Of a stretch of DNA of 64,000 nucleotides, positions 37,163 through 46,590 are shown piece after piece (position 1 is the stretch's first letter; each line of letters starts with the position of its first letter). Below the pieces are notes generated by a model that had not been told where the DNA came from, did no database searches, and worked only from the letters and a program-made list of their open reading frames with translations. Source of the DNA: an uncultured Clostridium sp. (GTDB lineage Bacteria; Bacillota; Clostridia; Lachnospirales; Lachnospiraceae); the NCBI GenBank assembly GCA_934438135.1, contig CAKSBP010000019.1:1-64000 (forward strand), read 5' to 3'. The translations under genes were made by a program, and so were the position numbers.

Positions 37163-37350
37163 CATCGTAATCAACCTTTCTCTAACTAAGATATGGAGGG
37201 CTATTCTAGTCCAAACCATTCCGTTCCATTATAACGCATCTTTTTTTGCATTTCACTAGTTTTTTTCCTTAAAAATGATATAATAATAAAATCACAGTAA
37301 TGGGAGGCAGAAATCCTTTTCATTACATCATAAGAATGGGAGAATGTATC

Positions 37351-38067
37351 ATGTTTAGCTTTAACAGCCGTATCCGTTTTAGCGAAGTAAACGAAAAGAA
37401 TCAGCTGGACTTCGCATCGATTATCAACTATTTTCAGGATCTAAGTATGTTTCACTCAGAAGAAATGGGTCTGGGACTTGAATTTTTTAAAGAGAAGAAA
37501 CGTGCATGGCTTTTAAATTCCTGGCAGATAAATGTAAAACGTTTTCCAACCATATTTGAAGATATTAAAATATCTACATATCCCTATCTGGTAAAAGGGT
37601 TTATGGGATATCGAAACTTTACAATAACAGACAAACAGGACAACCTTTGCGTCATTGCGGATTCTTCCTGGATTTATGTCGATATAGAGAAAAACCGTCC
37701 TGTCCGTGCTTTGGAAGAAGAAATCAAGCCTTATGGTATCGATCCAAAGTTAGAGATGAATTATATTAAAGGCCGGATTCTCGTTCCAGAAAACATGAAG
37801 ACTAGAGAAGCGTTTGAAATTATGCCTTCCTATATTGACAGCAACCACCATGTCAATAACGGGCAGTATGTAAAACTGGCTGAAAACTTTCTTATGAGTG
37901 GATTTCAGGCAAACCAGCTTCGGGTAGAATATAGAAAAGCTGCAAAGCTTCATGATATCATATATCCTGCATTTCATGTAAGTGAAAATACGAATATCAT
38001 ATGTTTGAATAACGAATCTGGAAAACCTTACGCAATTATTGAATTTTCCAATACAGGAGGACTATAA
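37351..38067 (+). CDS. Acyl-ACP thioesterase-like protein
   Basis: This 239-residue protein resembles the bacterial acyl-ACP thioesterase family (PF01643), a double hot-dog fold that releases fatty acids from acyl carrier protein. The N-terminal half contains INYFQDLSMFHSEEMGLGL, and YIDSNHHVNNGQYVKLAENF has the Asn-His segment seen in these enzymes. ATG 37351 has GGGAGA seven bases upstream. A -10-like TATAAT lies at 37279-37284 but no good -35 was found. It is 3 bases before cvfB and the two are surely cotranscribed. Confidence 0.85.
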   Translation: MFSFNSRIRFSEVNEKNQLDFASIINYFQDLSMFHSEEMGLGLEFFKEKKRAWLLNSWQINVKRFPTIFEDIKISTYPYLVKGFMGYRNFTITDKQDNLCVIADSSWIYVDIEKNRPVRALEEEIKPYGIDPKLEMNYIKGRILVPENMKTREAFEIMPSYIDSNHHVNNGQYVKLAENFLMSGFQANQLRVEYRKAAKLHDIIYPAFHVSENTNIICLNNESGKPYAIIEFSNTGGL

Positions 38068-38070
38068 ATT

Positions 38071-38907
38071 ATGTTACAGATAGGTAAAAGACAGGAATTA
38101 ACCATTATAAACAAAGCAAAACACGGTATTTATTTAGGAACCGATGCAGATACACAGGAAAAAGTACTGCTTCCAAACAGTGAAGTAACTGAAAACATGG
38201 AAATTGGAGATAAACTGGAAGTTTATATTTACAGAGATTCTGAGGACCGTATTATTTCCACCAGAAAAATGGATGTAATGGAACTTGGGGATACTGCTGT
38301 TTTAAAAGTAAAAGAAGTGACCAACATTGGTGCTTTCCTTGACTGGGGACTTCCAAAAGATTTATTTCTTCCATTTAAGCAGCAGACAAGAACATTAAAA
38401 AAAGACCAGAGTGTACTAGTTGCATTATATCTTGATAAATCAAGCCGTCTCTGTGCAACGATGAATGTTTATGAATATTTATCTTCAGATTCTCCATATA
38501 AAAAAGACGACAAAGTACATGGTGTTGTTTACGAAATAATCGACAGCTTCGGTGCTTATGTTGCAGTTGATAACAAGTATTCTGCAATGATTCCAAAGCA
38601 GGAATTATTCTCAAACTTAAAAGTTGGTGATTTAATTCAGGCACGTGTTACAAAAGTAAAAGAAGACGGACGTCTGGACTTAAGCTTACGTGAAAAATCT
38701 TTCGTAGCAATGGATACTGATTCTCTAATGATTTACCGTGAACTATTAAGAGCCGGCGGCTCTCTTCCACTGAATGACAAATCTTCACCAGAAGATATTT
38801 ACGAGCGTTTCCAGCTTAGTAAAAATGCATTTAAGCGTGCCATCGGACATCTTTATAAAGAAAAGAAAATTGTGATCCATAAAGATGGTATTGAGGCCGT
38901 AAAATAA
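38071..38907 (+). CDS. cvfB: CvfB family S1 RNA-binding protein
   Basis: This 278-residue protein resembles CvfB (YitL), which has three S1-type RNA-binding folds and a C-terminal winged helix and affects virulence-factor expression in Staphylococcus. S1-like segments are seen at about 70-130 (VKEVTNIGAFLDWGLPKDLFLP) and 145-210 (GVVYEIIDSFGAYVAV). The C-terminus FQLSKNAFKRAIGHLYKEKKI is the winged-helix recognition region. It probably influences mRNA stability or translation. Confidence 0.88.
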   Translation: MLQIGKRQELTIINKAKHGIYLGTDADTQEKVLLPNSEVTENMEIGDKLEVYIYRDSEDRIISTRKMDVMELGDTAVLKVKEVTNIGAFLDWGLPKDLFLPFKQQTRTLKKDQSVLVALYLDKSSRLCATMNVYEYLSSDSPYKKDDKVHGVVYEIIDSFGAYVAVDNKYSAMIPKQELFSNLKVGDLIQARVTKVKEDGRLDLSLREKSFVAMDTDSLMIYRELLRAGGSLPLNDKSSPEDIYERFQLSKNAFKRAIGHLYKEKKIVIHKDGIEAVK

Positions 38908-38918
38908 ACAGATAACAG

Positions 38919-38957
38919 AAAAGGCTGGTATCCGAAAAGCGATATCAGCCTTTTTAT
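38919..38957. terminator. Bidirectional terminator between cvfB and the yvyF-like gene
   Basis: AAAAGGCTGGTATC and GATATCAGCCTTTTT pair around an eight-base loop and are flanked by A and T runs, so both convergent units can end here. Confidence 0.88.
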
Positions 38958-38960
38958 ACA

Positions 38961-39362
38961 CTATTTCAGGAACCTCATTTTATCTTTTTCTCTCTGTTCC
39001 TTCTTAATTTCGATTATTTTCGGCTTATCCATTACCTGTTCAAAGCCATTCGCAAATTTACTTTTACACTCTTTACAGAATCGTCCAGTCTTGATAATTT
39101 TTCCACAGCCTTCACACTGCAGCCCAGCTACAGAATCTTCCGTGAAACTTAATCTTTCTTCCCGAACCCATTTCTTAATCTGATTTACCGATACCTCGTT
39201 CTCCTCCGCCACTTCGGAAATCGATGCCTTTGGATGATCATAGATATATTCTTTTACCTTCTGGTACTTCTCCTCCAGCTTTTTTTGACAAGATGGACAA
39301 ATTGGTGCCCCAGTAAGATAATTGAATAGACGTCCACAACTTTTGCAATTCCTTACATCCAT
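38961..39362 (-). CDS. Flagellar operon zinc-ribbon protein, YvyF/TIGR03826 family
   Basis: This 133-residue protein has two zinc-ribbon-type CxxC pairs at the N-terminus (CKSC, CPSC), a helix-turn-helix-like middle (ISEVAEENEVSVNQIKKWV, about 48-66) and another CEGC/CKEC pair at 83-98. In Bacillus the homologous yvyF lies after comFC and before flgM, as the comFC relic does here. Its ribosome binding site AGGAGG overlaps the comFC stop, indicating coupling. Function is not established. Confidence 0.78.
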   Translation of the reverse strand: MDVRNCKSCGRLFNYLTGAPICPSCQKKLEEKYQKVKEYIYDHPKASISEVAEENEVSVNQIKKWVREERLSFTEDSVAGLQCEGCGKIIKTGRFCKECKSKFANGFEQVMDKPKIIEIKKEQREKDKMRFLK

Positions 39363-39373
39363 TTACTCACCTC

Positions 39374-40090
39374 CTAAAAGCCTCTGCCTATACAGAGTGT
39401 TAGAAAATATACCTTTTCTACTCCTGCTGACTTCAATATTCTTGCACAGGAATTAATCGTGCTCCCCGTCGTATAGATATCGTCCAGAAGCAATATTCTT
39501 TTGTACCCATTACACATTTTAATCTTTTGCGGATGAATTGTAAATGCATGCCGCAGATTTTCTGCTCTTTCTTCACTGCTTAAATCTTTCTGCGGTGCTG
39601 TTTTTTCTGTTCGTAAAAGAACGTCACTGACTACGGGCAGGTTTAACCTTGCCCCAAGTTCTTCTGCAACCAGCTGTGCCTGATTAAAGCCTCGCTACCT
39701 GAGCCGGCTTATATGAATAGGAATCGGCATGATTACATCTGGTTTCATATTCCTGACTTCATTTTGAAAGTGGGCGGCAAGCTCATCCGCATAATACGAA
39801 GCATACTCTTTCCTTCTGCTATACTTAAACCAGCCAATGGATTTTTTCATAGCAGCATCGTACATCCAAAGGGCAAGTCCTCTTTCATAATAAAAATCTT
39901 TCTGGCTGCAGTCAAAACAGTATTCCTGTTCTTCAGATTCCAGCGGCTTGCTGCATTTTTTACATCTAGGCTCTAAAACTCTCACTGGCTTCGTCCTACA
40001 TGAATCACATACCTTTTTTCCCGCAGGGACAGCTATGTCCCCACAGACTGGGCATCTGACAGGATATGTGTAATTAAAAAGAATTTTCAT
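39374..40090 (-). pseudogene. comFC: comFC (ComF family phosphoribosyltransferase-like), interrupted by an in-frame TAG
   Basis: The frame from ATG 40090 encodes a ComFC N-terminus with four zinc-ligand pairs (CPVCG, CDSC, CKKC, CFDC) up to PIPIHISRLR, then meets TAG at 39695-39697 (codon 132). The same frame continues without further stops to 39374 as RGFNQAQLVAEELGARLNLP and the PRPP-binding LLLDDIYTTGST, exactly the rest of ComFC. The usual motif is RLR-(K/E)-RGFNQA, so a single base change such as AAG to TAG explains it. ComFC supports DNA uptake in competent bacteria. The truncated product lacks the phosphoribosyltransferase site. Confidence 0.88.
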
Positions 40091-40113
40091 TAACTGCGTC
40101 TGTCATTACCATC

Positions 40114-41028
40114 CTAATCAAATAATTTTGCTGGATAAACTCCTTTATCAACCAGACTCTGAATCGAATCTACAACTGTCTGTTTATCCTCTTTATAAGT
40201 TACACCAAACCATTTGTCATTTGTATTAAGAACTGTAACATCCGCTTTTCCTTCTTTTATTAAATCATCTACAATAGTTGGAAGCAGATATTCTGCCTTT
40301 AAATCGCCTTCTTTTACATTGGAAAGGAAATCTGCAAATCGTTTCTCAAGTTCTCCAATAAAATCAGGAGTGAATCCCCACATATTCATAGATACAGGGC
40401 AGTCTAAAGCAATCGTTATGTCTTTTCCGTCCTCTGTCGCAACTGCTTTATCTCCATCCTGTCTGATTTCATGTGTCTCTGTAACTGTTTCCAGAATACC
40501 ATCAGAATTAACCTGACAGACACCACGTGTAACAGTTCCATTTGGGCTTAATGTGTTTCCAAGCAAAAATCCTGCCATACAGAAATGATATGTTCCATCC
40601 TGTGGCTTTGGTTTATTCAAAAATTCGCTGATAACACGAAATCCTTCTTTTCCATAATAATCATCTGCATTAATTACCGCAAATGGTGCATCCACTTTTC
40701 CAAGGCAGCTCATAATTGCCTGACCGGTTCCCCATGGCTTCGTTCTTCCTTCTGGAAGACTGAATCCTTCTGGAAGGTTGTCTAATTCCTGGAACACATA
40801 CTCTACTTCTACATGCTTTGCAAGACGATCTCCAATTACTTCTTTGAAATCTTTCTCTAGATCTTTACGAATGATAAATACAACTTTTTTAAATCCCGCT
40901 TCAATGGCATCAAAAATAGAATAATCCATAATGATTTCGCCACTCGGACCAACTGGCTCCAGCTGTTTGATTCCGCCAAAACGGCTTCCCATACCAGCAG
41001 CCATAATGACTAAAATATTATTGTTCAT
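40114..41028 (-). CDS. Sugar-nucleotide pyrophosphorylase-like nucleotidyltransferase
   Basis: This 304-residue protein has the NTP-transferase fold: VIMAAGMGSRFGGIKQLEPVG (about 7-27) is the nucleotide-binding loop. ADDYYGKEGF (about 120) contains an Asp pair that could bind metal, and AIMSCLGKVDAPFAVINADD places the second loop. It makes a nucleotide-sugar or related compound; the substrate cannot be read from sequence. AAGGAGG precedes ATG 41028. It lies between recD2 and comFC without clear operon links. Confidence 0.75.
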   Translation of the reverse strand: MNNNILVIMAAGMGSRFGGIKQLEPVGPSGEIIMDYSIFDAIEAGFKKVVFIIRKDLEKDFKEVIGDRLAKHVEVEYVFQELDNLPEGFSLPEGRTKPWGTGQAIMSCLGKVDAPFAVINADDYYGKEGFRVISEFLNKPKPQDGTYHFCMAGFLLGNTLSPNGTVTRGVCQVNSDGILETVTETHEIRQDGDKAVATEDGKDITIALDCPVSMNMWGFTPDFIGELEKRFADFLSNVKEGDLKAEYLLPTIVDDLIKEGKADVTVLNTNDKWFGVTYKEDKQTVVDSIQSLVDKGVYPAKLFD

Positions 41029-41125
41029 AATTACCTCCTTAATTTTCCCATGTAGTTATTATAAACCAAGTACTATAAAATTGCACGTATATTCTTCCAG
41101 CACCTATATTTTTGATAACTTTAAA

Positions 41126-43375
41126 TTAATTTTTATTTAAAGTGCTATTACTTTCCATATCTTCCATATTCCGAATCTGCTGATCCAGGCTGGAATAACG
41201 ACGTACATCAATAACATTGGAAATCATCTGCTCTACGGTATCTTTCTTTCCTACAATAGTAACGCATTTTTTTGCCCTGGTAACCGCAGTATAGAGAAGG
41301 TTTCGATTGAAAAGCATTCTCGGTCCAGTTAACAGCGGCATAACAACTGCCGGATATTCACTTCCCTGGGACTTATGAATTGTAACCGCATATGCCAGTT
41401 CCAATTCATCCAGCATCTGAAAGGAATACTGAACTGTTTTTCCTTCTTCAAACTCTACTACTAAGGTTTCTGCGAACTGATTAATTTCCCGGATAATGCC
41501 ACAGTCTCCGTTAAACACACCTGTACCGCTGTTTAAGAGAAAGCCACGTTTATTTTTAATTTCCCATTCTATCTGATAATTATTTTTAATCTGCATGACT
41601 TTATCACCCTCACGCAGAATTCCAGAATTAGTGACTTTCTCTTTTTTCTCCTCAGATGACGGATTTAAAAAACGCTGAAGAATTTGGTTCAGGCGTTCCA
41701 CTCCTAATTCTCCTTTTCGCATTGGTGTCAAAACCTGAATATCATAAGGGGATGCGTCTACATACTTCGGCAGTTTCTGTGTAATCAACTGAAGCATTAC
41801 ATTGATAATAACATTTGCATTATCCCGCTGTAACAGGAAAAAGTCACGACTCTTATTATCCAGAGAAATAGGCTGCCCTGCATTGATTTTATGGGCATTT
41901 ACAATAATATCGCTCTCTGCTGCCTGGCGGAAAATTTTTGACAGTTCCACCACTGGAAATGCATTGGATGCAATAATATCGCGAAGAACATTTCCCGGCC
42001 CTACGGATGGAAGCTGATTCACATCCCCAACAAGGATTAATCTGGTTCCAACTAAAACTGCTTTTAAAAGAGAGCACATTAAACTGATATCCACCATAGA
42101 CATTTCATCAATAATAATAACATCTGCTTCCAGCGGATTTCCTTCATTTCGTTCAAAATGAGTTCCAGATTCCCCTTTATCCATGCCCCCGGAAATTTCA
42201 AGGAGACGATGAATTGTCTGTGCCTCATATCCCGTTGTTTCTGACATTCTCTTTGCGGCACGTCCCGTCGGTGCAGCAAGAAGAATTTCCATTCCCTCAG
42301 ATTCAAAGAACTTAATCAATGCATTAATGGTAGTTGTTTTACCAGTACCAGGCCCACCCGTAATAACCAGTACACCATTTCTGGCAGCTTCAATTACAGC
42401 CTGCTTCTGCATTTCTTCCAGCTGAATATCCTGCTGCTTCTGGAATATAATCAGCCGGTTTTCGATTTCTTCCCTCTTAATTGTATAGGATATATTTAAA
42501 TCCAGGAGCATTCGGGCACTATTCATTTCCATATAGTAATACATACTGGAGTAAACGCATTCCTGCTCCTCATTTTTTCGGATTACAATTTTCTTTTCCA
42601 GAACCATATCCATAATCTGATTCAAAATCTTCTCTTCTTCGATTCCAAGAAGTTCCTTTGTCTTTTCAATCAGTTCTTCTTTTGGCAGATAAATGTGACC
42701 GTTCATTCCTGCCTGATTTAACACATATAGCATTCCCGCCTTTATACGGTAATCGGAATCCTGCATAACACCTGTCTTATTGGCAATTTCATCTGCCAGA
42801 CGAAAGCCGATTCCAGAAATATCTTCTGCCAGTTTATATGGATTCACCTTCATGACTTCATACAGTGACTGCCCATATGTCTCTACGATTTTCACTGCAA
42901 AGTTCAGGCTGATGCCATATTGCTGCAGAAAAATCATTGCGTTCCGCATTTCTTTCTTCTCTTCAAACTGAATACCGATTTCCTGCGCCATTCTGAGACT
43001 GATTCCTTTGACCTCAGCAAGACGCTCAGTTTCTGTTTCTATAATATGAAAGGTATCTTTCCCGAACTTACGGACAATTCTTGCCGCTAGTCCTGGTCCT
43101 AACCCTTTGATTGCTCCGGAACCTAAGTACCGCTCTATGGATAAACTGTCTTCCGGTTCTTTAATCCGGTAAGAACTTATTTTCAGCTGTTCACCGTATA
43201 CTGCATGAGAAGTTACTTCTCCCTGTACTTCGATATAGTCACCTTCATTCACATAAGAAAATGTTCCTACGCATGTAACTTCGTCTTCTTCCGTGGATAA
43301 TCCAAGCACGGTATAACCGTTTTCCTTATTACGGAAAACAATCCTTTCTACATAGCCTTCATATACCTCTGACAC
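41126..43375 (-). CDS. recD2: ATP-dependent RecD2-like DNA helicase
   Basis: RecD2 is a 5'-to-3' superfamily 1 helicase that acts without RecBC and helps replication and repair. The 749-residue protein has an N-terminal OB-like and helix-hairpin-helix region (GSGAIKGLGPGLAARIVRKFG), Walker A GGPGTGKTTT, Walker B DEMSMVDI, and the C-terminal TIHKSQGSEYPAVV motif. It starts at GTG 43375 with GAGGAG about six bases upstream. The neighbouring genes are flagellar, on the same strand, separated by a hairpin. Confidence 0.94.
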   Translation of the reverse strand: MSEVYEGYVERIVFRNKENGYTVLGLSTEEDEVTCVGTFSYVNEGDYIEVQGEVTSHAVYGEQLKISSYRIKEPEDSLSIERYLGSGAIKGLGPGLAARIVRKFGKDTFHIIETETERLAEVKGISLRMAQEIGIQFEEKKEMRNAMIFLQQYGISLNFAVKIVETYGQSLYEVMKVNPYKLAEDISGIGFRLADEIANKTGVMQDSDYRIKAGMLYVLNQAGMNGHIYLPKEELIEKTKELLGIEEEKILNQIMDMVLEKKIVIRKNEEQECVYSSMYYYMEMNSARMLLDLNISYTIKREEIENRLIIFQKQQDIQLEEMQKQAVIEAARNGVLVITGGPGTGKTTTINALIKFFESEGMEILLAAPTGRAAKRMSETTGYEAQTIHRLLEISGGMDKGESGTHFERNEGNPLEADVIIIDEMSMVDISLMCSLLKAVLVGTRLILVGDVNQLPSVGPGNVLRDIIASNAFPVVELSKIFRQAAESDIIVNAHKINAGQPISLDNKSRDFFLLQRDNANVIINVMLQLITQKLPKYVDASPYDIQVLTPMRKGELGVERLNQILQRFLNPSSEEKKEKVTNSGILREGDKVMQIKNNYQIEWEIKNKRGFLLNSGTGVFNGDCGIIREINQFAETLVVEFEEGKTVQYSFQMLDELELAYAVTIHKSQGSEYPAVVMPLLTGPRMLFNRNLLYTAVTRAKKCVTIVGKKDTVEQMISNVIDVRRYSSLDQQIRNMEDMESNSTLNKN

Positions 43376-43454
43376 AATTTTCTCCTCAATTCCTGTTGTT
43401 TATCAATTCTGTCTCTGATCATAACACAAAATGAAAGAGTTGTACATTACGAAA

Positions 43455-43502
43455 CAGGCTGCCACACCACCAGCTTTTAGCCAGTCATGCAACAGCCCTT
43501 TC
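43455..43502 (-). terminator. Probable terminator of the flagellar rod gene cluster
   Basis: On the minus strand, GGGCTG and CAGCC close an imperfect hairpin with an inner GGC-TAAAA-GCT stem, followed by TGTTTCGT. The T run is short, so the call is moderate. Confidence 0.5.
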
Positions 43503-43518
43503 TATTGTATTTCTATTC

Positions 43519-43860
43519 TTAACTATTTCGTTTCATCGATTCATACAGCTGCTGGGCAAGTCCCAGTGTTCCACTGTCCGCAACATCTTCTGCAATAGCC
43601 TGTGTATACATATCACCAAAATACTGCATATATTCACCTTCATCATCTTCGCTATGAACCGTTTTTTTCATTTCTTCATAAATCTTCTGAACAAAATAAG
43701 ACTCAAAATCCTTACAGACATCCATCATTTCATCGTCCGTACTGGTGCTCTTATCTGTATTGGATAATGTGTTCTGAAGCTTCTTTGCACTGCTGGAAGA
43801 CAATGAGTTTGTCTGTCCAAGCATACTCAGATAACTGCTGCCTGTATCAATACCTGCCAT
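43519..43860 (-). CDS. flgJ: Flagellar rod-binding protein (FlgJ N-terminal type)
   Basis: This 113-residue protein is the rod-binding part of FlgJ without the muramidase domain, the form seen in many Firmicutes. It should cap or scaffold rod assembly in the wall. The family segment is CKDFESYFVQKIYEEMKKTV with QYFGDMYTQAIAEDVAD (about 46-97). The N-terminus is Ser-rich and low complexity. It follows flgG by 25 bases. Confidence 0.85.
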   Translation of the reverse strand: MAGIDTGSSYLSMLGQTNSLSSSSAKKLQNTLSNTDKSTSTDDEMMDVCKDFESYFVQKIYEEMKKTVHSEDDEGEYMQYFGDMYTQAIAEDVADSGTLGLAQQLYESMKRNS

Positions 43861-43885
43861 ATTATCTTATCCTTTCCCCTGCCTA

Positions 43886-44704
43886 TTATGCTCTGAGATT
43901 ATTCGCCTGCTGAAGCATCGTATCAGATGCAGTAATCGCTTTTGAATTCATCTCATAAGCTCTCTGCGCTACGATTAAGCCAACCATTTCATCCACAGCC
44001 TGTACATTAGATGCTTCGATATAACCTTGACGGATTAAGCTCCTGCCGGAAATATTTCCGCCCTGAGATTCAATGACCGCTTCTCCGGAAGCATCTGTAT
44101 TTTTCAAAATGCTGCCTGACATTTTTTCAAGACCAGCTGGGTTGGTAAACTGGGCAATACCGATTTGAATTCCGGTAGAGGCTGCATTATTATTCGCATC
44201 TGGGTAATTAATTAAACCTGTAGAATCTACGATAAGCTTGTCCGATGTCATACCTTGTGGGATAACAATTGGAGAACCAGTGTCATCCAATACGGGATGT
44301 CCTTCGGAATCCGCTAATGTTAAACCATCTTCTCCTATTGCCACCTGAAAACGTCCATTTCTTGTATACCCGATACTGCCGTCTTCCATCTGTACCATAA
44401 AGAAACCATGTCCGTCAATGGCAAAATCTAATACGTTATCGGTTGCTGTCATACTTCCCTGAGTAAATTGTGATGTTATTGCTGCGGTTCGAACTCCTAA
44501 ACCTACCTGAGCGGCAACTGGTTTTGGATTACCTTCTGAATCTGTTTGTTTTTCCTGAATTGTCTGATAGAGTAAAGATTTGAATTCTGTTGTTTGTTTT
44601 TTATATCCGGTCGTATTGATATTAGCCAGATTGTTGGAAATTGTATCAACACATGTCTGCTGTGCATTCATGCCGGACGCTGCTGTCCATAATGCTCTCA
44701 TCAT
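43886..44704 (-). CDS. flgG: Flagellar basal-body rod protein FlgG
   Basis: FlgG forms the distal rod of the flagellum. The 272-residue protein begins MRALWTAASGMNAQQT with SNNLANINTTGYKK, the rod-protein N-terminal coiled region, and ends MNSKAITASDTMLQQANNL, the matching C-terminal helix. It follows flgF by 15 bases. The pair corresponds to flhO/flhP of Bacillus, which also lie downstream of mbl. Confidence 0.92.
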   Translation of the reverse strand: MMRALWTAASGMNAQQTCVDTISNNLANINTTGYKKQTTEFKSLLYQTIQEKQTDSEGNPKPVAAQVGLGVRTAAITSQFTQGSMTATDNVLDFAIDGHGFFMVQMEDGSIGYTRNGRFQVAIGEDGLTLADSEGHPVLDDTGSPIVIPQGMTSDKLIVDSTGLINYPDANNNAASTGIQIGIAQFTNPAGLEKMSGSILKNTDASGEAVIESQGGNISGRSLIRQGYIEASNVQAVDEMVGLIVAQRAYEMNSKAITASDTMLQQANNLRA

Positions 44705-44719
44705 ATTCTATTTTCCCTC

Positions 44720-45493
44720 CTATACCTTACCTAAGTCATTACACGATTTCTGTAAAGTAGAATCTACCGTCTGTATTACCTTCTGGTTTGCCTCATATGC
44801 ACGGGTTATAGTTATCATATCGACCATTTCTGATACGGTATTAACATTAGACTGTTCAATAAATCCCTGGTGGATTAATCCACTGGCATCCGCTTCCGTT
44901 GCTCCGTCTGCTGCTTCATACATATTCGTACCATATTTTTTCAGATAGTCTGTATCTTCAAAATTTTTAATTTCAATCCTGTCTACATATTCACCATCTG
45001 CATAAACACTTCCATCTGTATCCACTATAAGGTCGGATGCATCTGTTGATACCTGCAGATAGCCGCCGGAACCGATTAAGTGATTTCCTTCTGAATCTAC
45101 CACATATCCCTCTTTGTCCATTTTAAAATTTCCATCTCTGGTGTATAAAGTTTTATCTTCGCCGTTTGTATTTTTTACATTAACTGCGAAAAAGCCATTT
45201 CCTTCAATCGCCAAATCAAATGTATTGCCAGTTTCATGAAATGCACCCTGACTGTAATCTGTATAAACTTCCCCCAGTTTTACACCAAGGCTCATGCTGC
45301 CGATATTACGATTCAATCCGAATTCGGAACTATCGTTAATCTTAATGGTCAGCAGATTATCAAAACTCTGACTTGTAACCCCCTCTGACTTATATCCTGC
45401 GGTTGCCGCATTAGCTAGATTATTACTTATAATATCCAGTCTCTTCTGCTCATTGTTCATCCCTGTATAAGCCGTATACAGCCCTCTTACCAT
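44720..45493 (-). CDS. flgF: Flagellar basal-body rod protein FlgF-like
   Basis: FlgF-like protein of the proximal rod, 257 residues. It starts MVRGLYTAYTGMNNEQKR with NNLANAATAGYKSEG, and ends ITRAYEANQKVIQTVDSTLQ, the usual end of rod proteins. ATG 45493 follows AAAGGAGAGG closely; an upstream start would run into the hairpin region after mreB. It lies upstream of flgG and downstream of mreB/mbl, the spoIIID-mbl-flhO-flhP order known in Bacillus. Confidence 0.88.
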   Translation of the reverse strand: MVRGLYTAYTGMNNEQKRLDIISNNLANAATAGYKSEGVTSQSFDNLLTIKINDSSEFGLNRNIGSMSLGVKLGEVYTDYSQGAFHETGNTFDLAIEGNGFFAVNVKNTNGEDKTLYTRDGNFKMDKEGYVVDSEGNHLIGSGGYLQVSTDASDLIVDTDGSVYADGEYVDRIEIKNFEDTDYLKKYGTNMYEAADGATEADASGLIHQGFIEQSNVNTVSEMVDMITITRAYEANQKVIQTVDSTLQKSCNDLGKV

Positions 45494-45518
45494 TTGACCT
45501 CTCCTTTCAAAAAAGCCA

Positions 45519-45598
45519 TGTCTGCCATAAAAGGCAGACAAAACTGTGAAAGGAAATGCCCCATCCAGTGCCGGAATTCCAGCACCAAAGGCATTTCC
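45519..45598 (-). terminator. Two hairpins between mreB/mbl and flgF
   Basis: On the minus strand, hairpin one (45552-45598) pairs GGAAATGCC with GGCATTTCC and contains an inner GTGC...GCAC stem. Hairpin two (45519-45540) pairs TGTCTGCC with GGCAGACA around TTTTAT and is followed by ATGGCTTTTTT. The second hairpin resembles a leaky intrinsic terminator ahead of the flgF ribosome binding site. Confidence 0.55.
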
Positions 45599-45600
45599 AA

Positions 45601-46590
45601 TTATTCTTTCCTGCCGCTTAAGAATTCTACATATTTTCCAGTACCGATCGCTACTGCTGTCATAGGATCTTCTGCTGTCATCGTAGTAATTCCTGTTTTA
45701 TCTTCAATTAACGCTTCCAGCCCGTTTAGAAGACTTCCGCCGCCTGTTAGGACTATTCCTCTATCTGCAATATCTGCAGCTAATTCAGGTGGTGTTTTCT
45801 CCAGTACGCTGTGTACTGCTTCTACGATCTGGGAAGTTGCTTCTTTTAATGCTTCTTCTGTCTCTGTCGATGTAACTGTAATTGTCTTCGGAAGACCAGT
45901 AACAAGGTTTCTTCCTCTTACATCAATAGATTCTTCCTGCGCTCTTGGATAAGCAGTACCAATCTTAATCTTGATGTCCTCTGCTGTTCTTTCACCAATT
46001 AGCAGGTTATGTTTTTTTCTCATGTAACGTACAATCGCTTCATCAAAATCATCACCAGCAATTTTAATAGAAGTACTTACTACTGTACCGCCAAGAGAAA
46101 TAACTGCAATATCAGATGTACCACCACCGATATCTACAATCATGTTTCCACATGGACGTGTAATATCGATACCCGCACCAATAGCAGCTGCAATTGGTTC
46201 TTCAATGATTTCAACATGTCTTGCTCCTGCCTGATAGGTTGCATCCTCTACAGCTTTCTTCTCTACCTCAGTAACTCCGCTTGGAACGCAGACACTGATT
46301 CTTGGTTTTCTGAAACGCTGTTTTCCAACTGCCTTCTGTATAAAATATCGTAACATTTTCTCCGTAACATTATAGTCAGAAATAACTCCCTGTCTTAATG
46401 GACGTACTGCAACAATGTTTCCAGGTGTTCTTCCTAACATAAGTCTTGCTTCTTCACCAATTGCTTTTATTTTATTCGTATCTCTATCAAACGCAACAAC
46501 TGACGGTTCCTTTAATACAACGCCTTTACCCCTTATATACACAAGTACGCTGGCTGTGCCCAAATCAATTCCAATATCAGTACTCAACAT
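45601..46590 (-). CDS. mbl: Rod shape-determining actin homologue MreB/Mbl
   Basis: This 329-residue actin-like ATPase organises cylindrical wall synthesis beneath the membrane. GIDLGTASVLVY (about 6-17) is the first phosphate loop, DIGGGTSDIAVIS the second, and VLTGGGSLLNGL the adenosine-binding region. ATG 46590 was chosen because AAAGGAG lies seven bases upstream. The Bacillus order mbl-flhO-flhP favours Mbl rather than MreB, but the sequence alone does not separate them. No minCD or mreC is near. Confidence 0.9.
   Translation of the reverse strand: MLSTDIGIDLGTASVLVYIRGKGVVLKEPSVVAFDRDTNKIKAIGEEARLMLGRTPGNIVAVRPLRQGVISDYNVTEKMLRYFIQKAVGKQRFRKPRISVCVPSGVTEVEKKAVEDATYQAGARHVEIIEEPIAAAIGAGIDITRPCGNMIVDIGGGTSDIAVISLGGTVVSTSIKIAGDDFDEAIVRYMRKKHNLLIGERTAEDIKIKIGTAYPRAQEESIDVRGRNLVTGLPKTITVTSTETEEALKEATSQIVEAVHSVLEKTPPELAADIADRGIVLTGGGSLLNGLEALIEDKTGITTMTAEDPMTAVAIGTGKYVEFLSGRKE

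Noticed and set aside
39695..39697. Amber codon read as pyrrolysine in comFC
   Set aside because: ComFC is not a Pyl protein and no Pyl genes are seen; a nonsense mutation is simpler.
41090..41145. ACTTTAAAT/ATTTAAAGT hairpin as recD2 terminator
   Set aside because: Nine-bp stem but no T run follows on the minus strand.
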